From an uncultured Eubacteriales bacterium (GTDB taxonomy: Bacteria > Bacillota > Clostridia > Oscillospirales > Acutalibacteraceae), in assembly GCA_934454655.1 (NCBI GenBank), contig CAKSFK010000007.1, positions 7,553 to 71,552 of the forward strand: 64,000 bases of DNA, read 5' to 3'. This document shows positions 50,950 to 59,118 of this stretch, one piece after another; within the stretch, counting starts at the first letter, position 1; every line of letters begins with the position of its first letter. The position numbers and the translations under genes are program-made. The notes under the pieces were generated by a model. That model did no database searches. It saw only the letters and a list, made by a program, of their open reading frames with translations, and was not told where the DNA came from.

Positions 50950-51771
50950 TCAGTCGAGGAAATCCTCGTTAAGCGTTACACCGAATTCTTTTGCGATAGC
51001 GCGAAGATTATCGTCCGAAATTGTCTGGCGTATGCCTTTTCCGCACGAAAGCGCCTTAACGTATATTTCGGCTGCCTTTTCGATCGTATGCATAAGCCCG
51101 AAGGTAATGTCAAAATCGGGTCCGGAAACAAACAGTCCGTGATGCGCCCACACCGCTGCGTCATATTTTTTCATAAGCTCGCTTGTGGCAAGTGCTATAT
51201 CACTGCCGCCGGGAACCATCCACGGAACAACGCCCACGCCGCCCGGGAATACAACGGGACACTCGGTGGCACTGGTCCACAGCGCCTTTGTGAAATCCTT
51301 GTCAGTAAGGGGCAGAACAAACGTCAGGGCAATAACATTAGCCGGGTGCGCGTGGTATATAACGCGGTATTCACCGTTTGTTGCCGCCTTTCTTACGCTG
51401 TGGTTCATAAAGTGGCTCGGAAATTCGCTTGTGGGCCTGCCGCCCTTGCAGAGTCCCCAAACTATGCGGTAACTGTCGCCCGCGTCATTTATTTCAACAA
51501 TGCAGATGTTGTCCTGCGGGGCTAAAATTACGTTGCGGAAAAATTTGCCCGAACCCGTGGCAATAAAATATTCACCCTTAAGGTTGTCTGCCTTAACACC
51601 CATATTGACCCAGGGCTTATCCGTCTTGAAGTAAGGACGGCACTCCTCAACCTCTTCGGGACGCATACGGTATGTAAGGTTACCGCCGTTGCGCTCGTGC
51701 CAGCCCTGCTCCCAACCGTCGTTACACATACGAATATAGTCTTTTATTACTGCTATATCAAGTATACCCAT
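50950..51771 (-). CDS. rhaD: Rhamnulose-1-phosphate aldolase
   Basis: A 273-residue class II aldolase that splits L-rhamnulose-1-phosphate into dihydroxyacetone phosphate and L-lactaldehyde. Motifs: WEQGWHERNGGNLTYRM, TSEFPSHFMNH, the zinc ligands in YHAHPANVIAL and WAHHGLFVSG. Full length. It begins 6 bases after the rhaA stop, a two-gene operon. No rhamnulokinase (rhaB), the step between the two enzymes, is present here. Confidence 0.93.
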   Translation of the reverse strand: MGILDIAVIKDYIRMCNDGWEQGWHERNGGNLTYRMRPEEVEECRPYFKTDKPWVNMGVKADNLKGEYFIATGSGKFFRNVILAPQDNICIVEINDAGDSYRIVWGLCKGGRPTSEFPSHFMNHSVRKAATNGEYRVIYHAHPANVIALTFVLPLTDKDFTKALWTSATECPVVFPGGVGVVPWMVPGGSDIALATSELMKKYDAAVWAHHGLFVSGPDFDITFGLMHTIEKAAEIYVKALSCGKGIRQTISDDNLRAIAKEFGVTLNEDFLD

Positions 51772-51776
51772 TATAA

Positions 51777-53027
51777 TTAACCTCTTTTACTTAAAACTTC
51801 TGTTTCATACTTTTTAATTTCATCAAACCACTCAGAGCCGGCGGTTACGCCGCACTGACGGCAGTATTCTTCCCAAACATCCGCAAACGGAAGCATTTTG
51901 GCCTCTTCCTGTTTAACCATAAGTTCGGTAAATTTGCCTTCGTCCTGAAGTTTTTTGAATTCGCCGTTCGGCAGGCACATAGCGCTCAGAAGAGCCTTTT
52001 GCCAACTGCGGAAACCGACTGTCCACGCGGAAATGCGGTTTATGCTTGCGTCAAAAAAGTCCAGTGCCATATAAACCCTGTCAAGCGCGTTGTTGCGAAC
52101 AACCTCTTTGGCCATTTCCCTGGTTTCGTCCTCAAACAGCACCACATGGTCGGAGTCCCAGCGAACGCCTCTTGTAATGTGGAGCGCTAGCTCCGGGAAG
52201 AAGCAGAGGAGAGCGGGTATCTTATCGGAAACAAACTCTTGGGGATGGTAATGTCCGTTATCCATAAGCGGCAGAACGCCGTGGTGTGTGGCGGCAAAGC
52301 TTAACGTGAACTCGGCACTGCCCGCCGTGAAAGACTCAACCCCTATGCCGAAAACCTTTGATTCAACGCAGGGCTTTACCATTGCGGGATCGTGCGGTTC
52401 GGAAATAATCTCTTCAAACGATTCCTTGTATCTTTGGCGCGGACCCATTCTGTCAGCCGGGATATCCTTGTAGCCGTCGCCCGCCCAAATGTTCATAACA
52501 CAGGGAATACCGGTTTCCTCCGCAAAATACTGCGAAATTCTAATGCACGCTTTGCCGTGGTTTATCCAAAAACGGCGCACGGTTTCATCGGGGCTGGAAA
52601 GTGTAAGACCGTCCTTTACCATCGGGTGCGAGAAGAACGTGGGGTTAAAATCAATTCCCATATTTCTTTTTTTTGCGTACTCAACCCACTTTTTAAAGTG
52701 TTTCGGCTCAAGCTTGTCACGGTCAACAAACTCGCCGTCCTCAAAAATAGCATAGCTTGCGTGAAGATTAAGCTTCTTTTTGCCGGGGCAAAGCGACATC
52801 GCCTTGTCCATATCCTGCATAAGCTGTTCGGGTGTGGTTGCTTTACCGGGGTAATTTCCCGTTGTTAAAATGCCGCCCGAAAGAGCGTCCTTGCTGTCAA
52901 AACCGCCAACATCGTCCCCCTGCCAGCAGTGAAGAGAAACAGGCACTGTTTTAAGCTTTTTAATTGCCGCGTCTGTATCAACACCGTACCGTGCGTAACT
53001 TTTTTTTGCTTCTTCGTATCGTGACAT
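51777..53027 (-). CDS. rhaA: L-rhamnose isomerase
   Basis: A 416-residue isomerase converting L-rhamnose to L-rhamnulose. Family lines: VPVSLHCWQGDDVGGFD, GGILTTGNYPGKA, LNLHASYAIFEDGEFVDRD, DFNPTFFSHPMVKDG, CVMNIWAGDGYKDIP, LPLMDNGHYHPQE, which carry the metal-binding residues of the TIM barrel. Start at 53027, 4-6 bases after GGAGG; the frame extends a few codons upstream. The region upstream contains repeat copy C, whose promoter-like sequence lies about 30 bases before the start codon. Confidence 0.95.
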   Translation of the reverse strand: MSRYEEAKKSYARYGVDTDAAIKKLKTVPVSLHCWQGDDVGGFDSKDALSGGILTTGNYPGKATTPEQLMQDMDKAMSLCPGKKKLNLHASYAIFEDGEFVDRDKLEPKHFKKWVEYAKKRNMGIDFNPTFFSHPMVKDGLTLSSPDETVRRFWINHGKACIRISQYFAEETGIPCVMNIWAGDGYKDIPADRMGPRQRYKESFEEIISEPHDPAMVKPCVESKVFGIGVESFTAGSAEFTLSFAATHHGVLPLMDNGHYHPQEFVSDKIPALLCFFPELALHITRGVRWDSDHVVLFEDETREMAKEVVRNNALDRVYMALDFFDASINRISAWTVGFRSWQKALLSAMCLPNGEFKKLQDEGKFTELMVKQEEAKMLPFADVWEEYCRQCGVTAGSEWFDEIKKYETEVLSKRG

Positions 53028-53045
53028 ATGTATACCTCCGTGCAT

Positions 53046-53104
53046 TTTAACTCGATTTTATATAATTGCATTTGCTAATGCAATTATTCAGTAGACATTA
53101 ATTA
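53046..53104 (-). repeat. Truncated copy C of the six-hairpin repeat
   Basis: On the minus strand the first 55-60 bases of the element (AATTAATGTCTACTG onward, through stem-loop H1 and half of H2) match copies A and B with one or two differences, and stop at GAGTTAAAAT where H2 would begin its second arm. The following bases are the rhaA ribosome-binding region. Only the promoter-like part of the element is retained. Confidence 0.85.
53055..53083 (-). promoter_or_regulatory. Repeat-derived promoter of rhaA-rhaD (proposed)
   Basis: On the minus strand TTGCAT (53083-53078) and TAAAAT (53060-53055) have a 17-base spacer, predicting a start near 53048 and a leader of about 20 bases to rhaA. The AraC gene upstream ends in a separate terminator (53118-53159), so rhaA needs its own promoter, and this is the best candidate. 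The sequence is entirely inside repeat copy C. Confidence 0.65.
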
Positions 53105-53117
53105 TATACCAACGGGC

Positions 53118-53159
53118 AAAAAAAATTAAGGACATTACTTTTTAATAATAATGTCCTTA
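53118..53159 (-). terminator. Terminator overlapping the end of the AraC-type regulator gene
   Basis: TAAGGACATTA (53127-53137) pairs with TAATGTCCTTA (53149-53159), and the minus-strand product is followed by AATTTTTTT. The stop codon of the regulator lies in the arm. It isolates rhaA from the regulator transcript. Confidence 0.75.
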
Positions 53160-54116
53160 TTTAAGTTTACGGTATTCTTTCGGGCTCATACCGTATTTTT
53201 CGGTAAAAATTCTGTAAAAATAGCTTGTGTTTTCATAGCCCACCATAACAATTATATCGCTCACCGAAAGTGCGGTGCTCTTAAGCAGGGCCGCAGCCTT
53301 GGCAAGCCGCTTTTCCATTAAATGCTCCTTAAAGGTCTTGCCGGTGACTTCTTTTACCGTGTTGCTTACATATGCGGCGGAAACATTGCAGCGCTCTGCC
53401 ACGCGGCTCAGGCTTGCGTTTGTGTAGTTCTGCTCAACCTCCGTCAGCGCCGCCATAACAATGGTGTCGGTCACGGTGTCGGTTTCGCCCGCTACAAGAC
53501 GGTCGGTAAGACCGAGCAGCTGTAAAAACAACAGACCCATTGTTATCTGGTTGATGTTTCTTCTGTTGGGCTGGCGGTTTACAACGCTCCAAATAAGGTT
53601 TTCCATAAGGTTCTGAACCGGCAGTACACCCGAAACGTTAAAGTGCATATAACTTATTTCGTGTCCCTTTCCGGTAAGTCCCGAAAAAAGGAATTGGCTT
53701 ATCTTGTTGTCAGAGCCTATCATTTCAATTGCGGTGTTGAAAAACTGCGGGAGAACGATTAAATTAATCGCAATGTCGTCAATGCCTGTAATGCCGGTCT
53801 GATGGCTTGCGTGCTGGTTAAGCAGTAAAATTTCGCCCTCTTTCAGCACAACCTCGGCGGTGTCGTTAATAATATGGCGCTGACTGCCTTTGCACATATA
53901 TATTATTTCAACGTAATTGTGACTGTGTTTTGGAAAGGCTATAAATCTGGTGTTCGGGCGTATTGTAAAAAGCTTGCCGGCTTCAAGCAGCTTGCGGCTG
54001 TCCACAAGGGACGGCATATTGTCATTATACGCGCTCATATCAATTCCGCCGCCCGCGAGAATATTCTTCTCTTCCTCGGTAATGCGGGAAAGCTGCTTTA
54101 AAAGCTCTTTATCCAT
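53157..54116 (-). CDS. AraC-family transcriptional regulator, RhaS/RhaR-like
   Basis: A 319-residue regulator with an N-terminal cupin-like sensing domain (RFIAFPKHSHNYVEIIYMCKG, GEILLLNQHASHQTG) and a C-terminal double helix-turn-helix (ASLSRVAERCNVSAAYVSNTVKEVTG and VGYENTSYFYRIFTEKYGMSPKEYRKLK, the full AraC signature, in two blocks). It lies directly upstream of rhaA-rhaD on the same strand, so it is the probable rhamnose-responsive activator. It has its own terminator, so regulator and enzymes are separate units. The start at 54116 has GGGGTGA 5 bases upstream. Confidence 0.9.
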   Translation of the reverse strand: MDKELLKQLSRITEEEKNILAGGGIDMSAYNDNMPSLVDSRKLLEAGKLFTIRPNTRFIAFPKHSHNYVEIIYMCKGSQRHIINDTAEVVLKEGEILLLNQHASHQTGITGIDDIAINLIVLPQFFNTAIEMIGSDNKISQFLFSGLTGKGHEISYMHFNVSGVLPVQNLMENLIWSVVNRQPNRRNINQITMGLLFLQLLGLTDRLVAGETDTVTDTIVMAALTEVEQNYTNASLSRVAERCNVSAAYVSNTVKEVTGKTFKEHLMEKRLAKAAALLKSTALSVSDIIVMVGYENTSYFYRIFTEKYGMSPKEYRKLK

Positions 54117-54120
54117 AAAT

Positions 54121-55467
54121 TCACCCCAATATGCTCTTTAAATTATCCCTCTCGGTTTTAAGTTTATCCGAAAAAAAGTGTTCGTATCTGAACATTATAA
54201 ACCCGCCGTAGTTTGCGGCTGTCCGTGCGTCGGATACCTGCCTTTTTAGAATGTCGCCCGCGTTCCAGCGGCTACCGTCCGATTGCTCTATTCTGTAAGG
54301 CGCCAACCCGACAATAAGGCTTACACTGCCGTTTGTAACGGTTTTTTTCCATTTTTCAAGCGCCTTTCCGTACGGCAGGGGCTGCTGACCGTAATCCCAA
54401 TATATCTGCGGTGCCAGATAATCGACATAACCTGTGCTCTTTCCCCATGTTACAACGTCGGCATAGTTCTTTTTTAGGCAGTTGTCAATGTTTCCGGCGG
54501 GGGAAATGCCGAAGGTTATATTTTTAACCGATTTTATCCTGCCGTAAATTCCCGAAACCAAACGGCTCACGCTTTCGGTTCTGAACTCGGCGAGCGTTTT
54601 GCCGCCGCCGTATGCCGCGTATGTATTGCTGTCTGCCGTGCCTATTGAGGACGGGTAAAAATAATCGTCGAAATGAATACCGTCAACGTCATAGTTTTCA
54701 ACTATTTCCATAACTCCCGCAGTAACGTAGTTTATAACCTCGGGCTCGCCCGGGTTTAAATAGTAGTACTCGCTGTCTGAAAACACCTTGTCGGTGTTAA
54801 GCCAGCTTTTAATTATATCGTCTTCGGCAAAGCTTTCCGATATTTTATTGCCGCGGTAGGGATTTACCCACGCCTCAATTTTTATTCCGCGTTTATGCGC
54901 CGCCTCAATCATAACCGAAAGGGGATCGAAGGGAAAATTATTGCTTCTTGCAGTCGTAAACCATACGGACGCGGGGTAATAGGAGCTTTTGTAATAAGCG
55001 TCCGAATGACTGCGTGCCTGAACGATAACGGTATTTATCCCGTACTGCGCGCAGTTGTCGAGGTATGTGTCAATGGATTTTTTGAACTGATTTTTGCTTT
55101 TACCGTTGAGAATTTTTTTGTATTCAAGGAATGATATCCACACGGCGCGTTTTTCCGCCGAGGGATTTACCTTTATCGCAGGTGTTTCAAGCTTGCTTTC
55201 CGCCGCCTTTTTCGGGGGCTGAGCCTTAGGTTCGGCGCTCTGTTTTACTTCCTCGATCTTTGCGGGAACATCGCTTTCCGCCGCCTCGGACTGCGTCGGT
55301 TCCGATTCCGCAGGCTGCGGTTCGGTGGGTTTCGCGGGTCCCGCGGGTTCGCTGTACAAAACCGCAGCGGAAATTTCGGTAACGTCAAAATTGTCCGTAG
55401 CCGAAACCGCCAGCGCGCATATTAAAAAAATCAACAACGCCTTGGTAACTGTGAGAAATTTATTCAA
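54121..55467 (-). CDS. Secreted GHL10 (DUF187) glycoside hydrolase-like protein
   Basis: A 448-residue exported protein with a signal peptide (TKALLIFLICALAVSA) and a Pro/Glu/Ser/Ala-rich linker (residues 38-95). The catalytic-type region is GHL10: RAVWISFLEYKKIL, GINTVIVQARSHSDAYY, AHKRGIKIEAWVNPYRGN, VDGIHFDDYFYP (with probable catalytic acid Asp), VDYLAPQIYWDYG, LIVGLAPYRIE. B. subtilis YngK and related proteins belong here; the substrate is probably a cell-wall or environmental polysaccharide. It starts with TTG at 55467. It is 4 bases before the AraC gene, so possibly co-transcribed. Confidence 0.9.
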   Translation of the reverse strand: MNKFLTVTKALLIFLICALAVSATDNFDVTEISAAVLYSEPAGPAKPTEPQPAESEPTQSEAAESDVPAKIEEVKQSAEPKAQPPKKAAESKLETPAIKVNPSAEKRAVWISFLEYKKILNGKSKNQFKKSIDTYLDNCAQYGINTVIVQARSHSDAYYKSSYYPASVWFTTARSNNFPFDPLSVMIEAAHKRGIKIEAWVNPYRGNKISESFAEDDIIKSWLNTDKVFSDSEYYYLNPGEPEVINYVTAGVMEIVENYDVDGIHFDDYFYPSSIGTADSNTYAAYGGGKTLAEFRTESVSRLVSGIYGRIKSVKNITFGISPAGNIDNCLKKNYADVVTWGKSTGYVDYLAPQIYWDYGQQPLPYGKALEKWKKTVTNGSVSLIVGLAPYRIEQSDGSRWNAGDILKRQVSDARTAANYGGFIMFRYEHFFSDKLKTERDNLKSILG

Positions 55468-55470
55468 GGT

Positions 55471-55989
55471 TTAAGACCGTTCCTTAAATATATTGTGCTT
55501 GTTTAAAATCAGATAAAACGGTATTCCCAGAGCATAACAAACTGCAAATTCGCCTAAGCCTACCTGCAATCCCGAAATAACAAAACCCCAGAAGGAGTAG
55601 CCCTCGGGCAAGAAGAAAAAGGAAATTTCAAGCCCTATTACAACGGCGTTTACCAAAACCGGCGGCAGAAAGGCCAGCAACGGCAGACCCTTGAATTTTA
55701 TGTTCCGCAGAGCATATGTAAGAAGTGACGCTATAAGTGTTGCCGCCGTTCCGAATATCATATCAATCGCGTTAAAAGACGCAATGTTCGCAATAAAGCA
55801 GCCGACCGTAACCCCGGGTATCGCCGCGGGCGTGAACACCGGCAGCAACGTCAGCACTTCGGACACGCGGAACTGTATCGGACCGTACGCCAGCGAAAAA
55901 ACATTGCTTAAGAATGTAAGTCCCACATATGCGGCGGCAATTAGCGCGCCGGTTATAATAAAATCAATTTTCTTTCTTGATTTTGACAT
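55471..55989 (-). CDS. queT: QueT-type queuosine-precursor transporter (ECF S-component)
   Basis: A 172-residue membrane protein with about six segments and the QueT line AYGPIQFRVSEVLTLLPVFTPAAIPG, continuing VTVGCFIANI. QueT proteins are the substrate-binding components of an ECF importer for preQ0/preQ1 or queuine. No preQ1 riboswitch is possible directly upstream because the rnhA gene ends 12 bases before the start. The ATG at 55989 is preferred over the TTG at 55998 because of a GAGAG site. Confidence 0.85.
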   Translation of the reverse strand: MSKSRKKIDFIITGALIAAAYVGLTFLSNVFSLAYGPIQFRVSEVLTLLPVFTPAAIPGVTVGCFIANIASFNAIDMIFGTAATLIASLLTYALRNIKFKGLPLLAFLPPVLVNAVVIGLEISFFFLPEGYSFWGFVISGLQVGLGEFAVCYALGIPFYLILNKHNIFKERS

Positions 55990-56001
55990 TTTTAACAACT
56001 C

Positions 56002-56445
56002 TCAAATCTCGATATTTTTATAAAATTCAACAGCCAAGCGGTCACACCGTTCGTTTTCGGGATGCCCCGCGTGACCCTTTACCCATTCAATTTCAATGTC
56101 GTGAACATCCGTAAGCGCCAAAAGTCGCTCCCATAAATCCGAATTAAGCGCAGGCTTCTTATCTGCCTTGCGCCAACCGTTTTTTTGCCAAGAACGCGCC
56201 CAGCCCTTTGAAAGACCGTCCGCCACATACTTTGAGTCGGTCACCAGCTTTACGGCGCAGGGCTCTTTAAGAGCCTCCAGTCCCTTTATAACCGCCGTAA
56301 GTTCCATACGGTTATTGGTTGTGTTCTTTTCACCGCCGCAAAGTTCTTTTTCAACCCCGGCAAATCTCAGTACGGCGCCCCAGCCGCCGGGGCCCGGGTT
56401 TCCCGAACAGGCGCCGTCGGTAAACAGTTCTATTTGTTTTTTCAT
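56002..56445 (-). CDS. rnhA: Ribonuclease HI
   Basis: A 147-residue RNase H1 that degrades RNA in RNA-DNA hybrids. Active-site residues are visible: D10 in LFTDGACSGNPGPGGWG, the glutamate in TNNRMELTAVI, the aspartate in LVTDSKYVADGL and the last aspartate in NERCDRLAVEF. The start MKKQIELFTDG is 33 bases inside a longer frame that begins within lexA; no strong ribosome site is visible. It follows lexA with a 5-base overlap region, so likely same transcript. Confidence 0.93.
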   Translation of the reverse strand: MKKQIELFTDGACSGNPGPGGWGAVLRFAGVEKELCGGEKNTTNNRMELTAVIKGLEALKEPCAVKLVTDSKYVADGLSKGWARSWQKNGWRKADKKPALNSDLWERLLALTDVHDIEIEWVKGHAGHPENERCDRLAVEFYKNIEI

Positions 56446-56449
56446 ATTA

Positions 56450-57040
56450 TTATTTATACTTTCTGAAGCTTCCCACAACCTTGCCGATAACGTGCGGCTC
56501 TTCGGGGTAAATGGGTGAAAAATCAGGATTTTCGGGCATAAAAATAATCCTGCCGTCCTTAATTAACAGGCGTTTTACCGTTGCGTCGTCGCCGTCCATA
56601 CCTATTACAATGTCGCCGCTCCTGCAAGGCGCGTTTTTATCCGCAACAATAATATCTCCGTCAAGTATCCCGGCATTCTTCATTGAAAGCCCTGATACTC
56701 TGAGGGCGAAAAGCCCGTCCGCGTCGCTTTTGGGGAACGGAATGTAATCCTCAATATCCTCAACCGCAAGTATCGGCTGACCGGCGGTTATTTTACCTAT
56801 TACAGGCACCATAGAGGACTCATACTCGTTTTCAAGCCTTATTGCCCTTGACGATTTCGCGTCACGCACAATATAGCCCTCTTCTTCAAGTATGCTTAAC
56901 ACCGAATGAACGGTGGATGTTGATTTTATTCCGGTTGCGGCGCATATCTCGCGCACGGTGGGCGGAAACCCCGACGACATTGACTTTACCAGAAAGTCGT
57001 ACACGCTCTTTTGTTTATCGGTAAGCGGAGTTCTGGGCAT
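56450..57040 (-). CDS. lexA: LexA repressor of the SOS response
   Basis: A 196-residue LexA. N-terminal winged helix (PTVREICAATGIKSTSTVH), then the self-cleaving peptidase with Ala86-Gly87 in GKITAGQPILA, the serine S119 in SGLSMKNAGI and the lysine K156 in DATVKRLLI. Complete. A LexA-like box lies 16 bases upstream (57056-57069), suggesting self-control. rnhA and queT follow it on the same strand. Confidence 0.97.
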   Translation of the reverse strand: MPRTPLTDKQKSVYDFLVKSMSSGFPPTVREICAATGIKSTSTVHSVLSILEEEGYIVRDAKSSRAIRLENEYESSMVPVIGKITAGQPILAVEDIEDYIPFPKSDADGLFALRVSGLSMKNAGILDGDIIVADKNAPCRSGDIVIGMDGDDATVKRLLIKDGRIIFMPENPDFSPIYPEEPHVIGKVVGSFRKYK

Positions 57041-57055
57041 TTCTTTTTCTCCAAT

Positions 57056-57069
57056 CGAACATTTATTCT
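57056..57069 (-). promoter_or_regulatory. Possible LexA box in front of lexA
   Basis: On the plus strand CGAACATTTATTCT: the left half CGAAC is perfect and the right half TTC is degenerate versus CGAAC-N4-GTTCG. It stands 16 bases before the lexA start codon, a typical place for autoregulation. Confidence 0.55.
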
Positions 57070-57123
57070 TTTTTAAATTATAACACCCCGCGGCGGTTTC
57101 TGCAACTTTTTTTTAATTTTTTC

Positions 57124-57174
57124 TTGACAAACGGGCGGAAACAGTGTATTATTGTATTAGCGTATTAATACACT
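57124..57174 (+). promoter_or_regulatory. Promoter and YtrA-type operator
   Basis: TTGACA (57124-57129) and TATTAT (57147-57152) with a 17-base spacer form a strong promoter. AGTGTATTA (57143-57151) and TAATACACT (57166-57174) are a perfect inverted repeat overlapping the -10 box, matching the known YtrA-subfamily operator form AGTGTA-spacer-TACACT. It shows self-repression of the regulator-transporter operon. Confidence 0.85.
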
Positions 57175-57193
57175 GCTTTCGGAGGTGATCGGT

Positions 57194-57574
57194 ATTTCGT
57201 GGAACTTTTCGGGTGACAAACCCATTTTTCAACAGCTTGCCGACCTTATAACGCTTGAGATAATAAGCGGCAATTATTCTCCCGGCTCAAAGCTTGAGGG
57301 GGTGCGTGAGCTAGCACTCAACGCGGGTGTTAATCCCAATACCATGCAGCGCGCCCTTTCGGAGATAGAGGCAACGGGCGCCGTGTATACAAAGCGCGGC
57401 GACGGCAGATACGTTACCGAGGACGAGCGGAAAATTGCGGAGCTTAAGGAAAAATATCTTAAGAGAAATGCCGAAATTTTCGCTTCTTCGGTTAAAAAGC
57501 TAAATCTCGGCAGGGATGAAATTCTGGGAGCGGTCGCTTTGGCAATTGAAAAAGAAGAAAATAACAGGGGTTGA
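57194..57574 (+). CDS. GntR-family repressor, YtrA subfamily, probable ATT start
   Basis: A regulator of about 126 residues, the short YtrA type, with the winged helix SGNYSPGSKLEGVRELALNAG and NPNTMQRALSEIEATGAVYTKRGDGRYV. It controls the adjacent ABC transporter. The ribosome site GGAGGTGATC lies at 57181-57190. The only standard start in frame nearby, GTG at 57185, is part of that site and cannot serve. The codon ATT at 57194, 8 bases after GGAGG, gives (f)M-SWNFSGDKPIFQQL, the normal N-terminus of the family. So the gene most likely starts with ATT. Confidence 0.9.
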   Translation: MSWNFSGDKPIFQQLADLITLEIISGNYSPGSKLEGVRELALNAGVNPNTMQRALSEIEATGAVYTKRGDGRYVTEDERKIAELKEKYLKRNAEIFASSVKKLNLGRDEILGAVALAIEKEENNRG

Positions 57575-57578
57575 TTAA

Positions 57579-58277
57579 ATGGATAATATTTTTGAATGTT
57601 CAAACCTTTCAAAGGTTTACAAGACCGCCGTAGCTTTATGCAATGTTAATTTGCAGATAAAGCCCGGCCGCATTGTGGGGCTGCTCGGACCCAACGGCAG
57701 CGGAAAGACAACGCTTATAAAGCTGGCAAACGGATTGCTCACCCCAACTGCGGGCAACCTGCTTATCGGCGGGATACCGGTCGGCACGGAAACAAAAAAA
57801 CTTGTTTCATATTTGCCTGACCGCAATTTCCTTACGCAGTGGATGACGGTTAACGGTATGATTGAGTACTTTGCGGATTTTTACGGGGATTTCAGCTATG
57901 AAAGAGCAGATAAGATGCTTGACAGCTTAGGGATAGACCGCAGACAGAAAATCAAAACGCTTTCAAAGGGAACGCAGGAAAAGGTTGCCCTTATTCTGGT
58001 TATGAGCCGCAAAGCAAAGCTTTATATGCTTGATGAGCCCATAGCGGGTGTTGACCCCGCAACGAGGGACTACATATTAAGAACAATAATTTCAAATTAC
58101 GACGAAGATGCCTCGATAATAATATCCACACACTTAATTTCGGATGTTGAGCAGATATTAAGCGACGTACTTTTTATAAATCACGGTGACATTGTGCTTT
58201 GCGATACGGTGGATAACATCCGTCAGCGCGAGGGCAGAAGCGTTGATGAGGTATTCAGGGAGGTATTTAAATGTTAG
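57579..58277 (+). CDS. ABC transporter ATP-binding protein (YtrB-like)
   Basis: A 232-residue ATPase. Walker A GPNGSGKTTLIK, Q-loop LPDRNFL, signature LSKGTQEKV (degenerate LSGGQ, typical of YtrB-like exporters), Walker B MLDEPIAGVDPATRD, switch histidine STHL. It starts 5 bases after the regulator stop and overlaps the permease gene by 7 bases. YtrBCDEF-type transporters respond to cell-wall antibiotics in Bacillus; here only the ATPase and one membrane gene are present. Confidence 0.92.
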   Translation: MDNIFECSNLSKVYKTAVALCNVNLQIKPGRIVGLLGPNGSGKTTLIKLANGLLTPTAGNLLIGGIPVGTETKKLVSYLPDRNFLTQWMTVNGMIEYFADFYGDFSYERADKMLDSLGIDRRQKIKTLSKGTQEKVALILVMSRKAKLYMLDEPIAGVDPATRDYILRTIISNYDEDASIIISTHLISDVEQILSDVLFINHGDIVLCDTVDNIRQREGRSVDEVFREVFKC

Positions 58278-59068
58278 GAAAGCTTTATAAACATGAGTTC
58301 CGCGCCCTTTTCAGAGGTATTTTACCTATATACGCGGCACTGTTCGGTTTTTCCGTTTTAAGCCGTCTTACGCTTTTTGTAAACTCTGACAACACGGTTT
58401 TTAATACCGCAAAGGGATTTATAACAGGCGGGTACGTCCTCGCGATTGTTGCGGTATTTATTGTGGCGCTGGTTATCGTTGTTGATCGGTTTTATAAAAA
58501 TCTTTTCACATCCGAGGGGTATTTAACACTCACCCTGCCCGTCACGCCCTCAAACCACATTATTTGCAAGCTTATTTGCGGCATTGCGGTAATAACCTTA
58601 AGTTTTATAGCGGTTTTTCTTTCTCTTTGCATACTCGGCGTGGGAACTGACGCTATGAAAACGGTTTTAAAGCTGCTGCCGGAAATGTGGACGTGGCTGA
58701 AAAACTGCGGTATACCCGTAAAAATTATGCTGCTCTGCTTCGAGGTGTTACTGTTATTTCTGGTTTCGGCGGCAACATCGCTTCTTATGTTCTACTCGGC
58801 AATTGCAATCGGTCAGCAGTTCCGCAACAAGGTCGGCGGCGCGGCAATAGCGTATATCTGCATCTATGCCGCCGTTCAAATGTTGTCCTTGATTTTGGTC
58901 CTTCCCGCAACCGTAACAGGTGCCGAGAAATTTAACAACTACATTAACGGCTCGGTAGATTCGGTTTGTGCATTTATGGCGCTTATAATTGTTTATCAGC
59001 TGATTTTATCAACGGCGTATTTTTTAATCACGCGATATATAATGACAAAAAAGATCAATTTGGAATAA
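58271..59068 (+). CDS. ABC transporter permease-like membrane protein
   Basis: A 265-residue protein with six membrane segments, opening MLGKLYKHEFRALFRGILPIY, common to the ABC-2-like membrane partners of YtrB ATPases. Hydrophobic blocks (LAIVAVFIVALVIVVDRF; TLSFIAVFLSLCILGVG; FEVLLLFLVSAATSLLMFY; AYICIYAAVQMLSLILVL) fill it. Substrate unknown; the YtrA-type control suggests a role in envelope stress. Start ATG overlaps the ATPase gene, so they are translated together. Confidence 0.82.
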   Translation: MLGKLYKHEFRALFRGILPIYAALFGFSVLSRLTLFVNSDNTVFNTAKGFITGGYVLAIVAVFIVALVIVVDRFYKNLFTSEGYLTLTLPVTPSNHIICKLICGIAVITLSFIAVFLSLCILGVGTDAMKTVLKLLPEMWTWLKNCGIPVKIMLLCFEVLLLFLVSAATSLLMFYSAIAIGQQFRNKVGGAAIAYICIYAAVQMLSLILVLPATVTGAEKFNNYINGSVDSVCAFMALIIVYQLILSTAYFLITRYIMTKKINLE

Positions 59069-59071
59069 AAA

Positions 59072-59118
59072 AGGCGGCTGTCGCAGATGTGTTTTGTAAT
59101 CTGCGGCAGCCGCTTATT
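59072..59118. terminator. Terminator between the ytr-like operon and the convergent gene
   Basis: GCGGCTGTCGCAGAT (59073-59087) pairs with ATCTGCGGCAGCCGC (59099-59113) with one G-T pair, followed by TTATTATTT on the plus strand. On the minus strand it is followed by TTTTTTATT, so it may serve both convergent genes. Confidence 0.75.
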
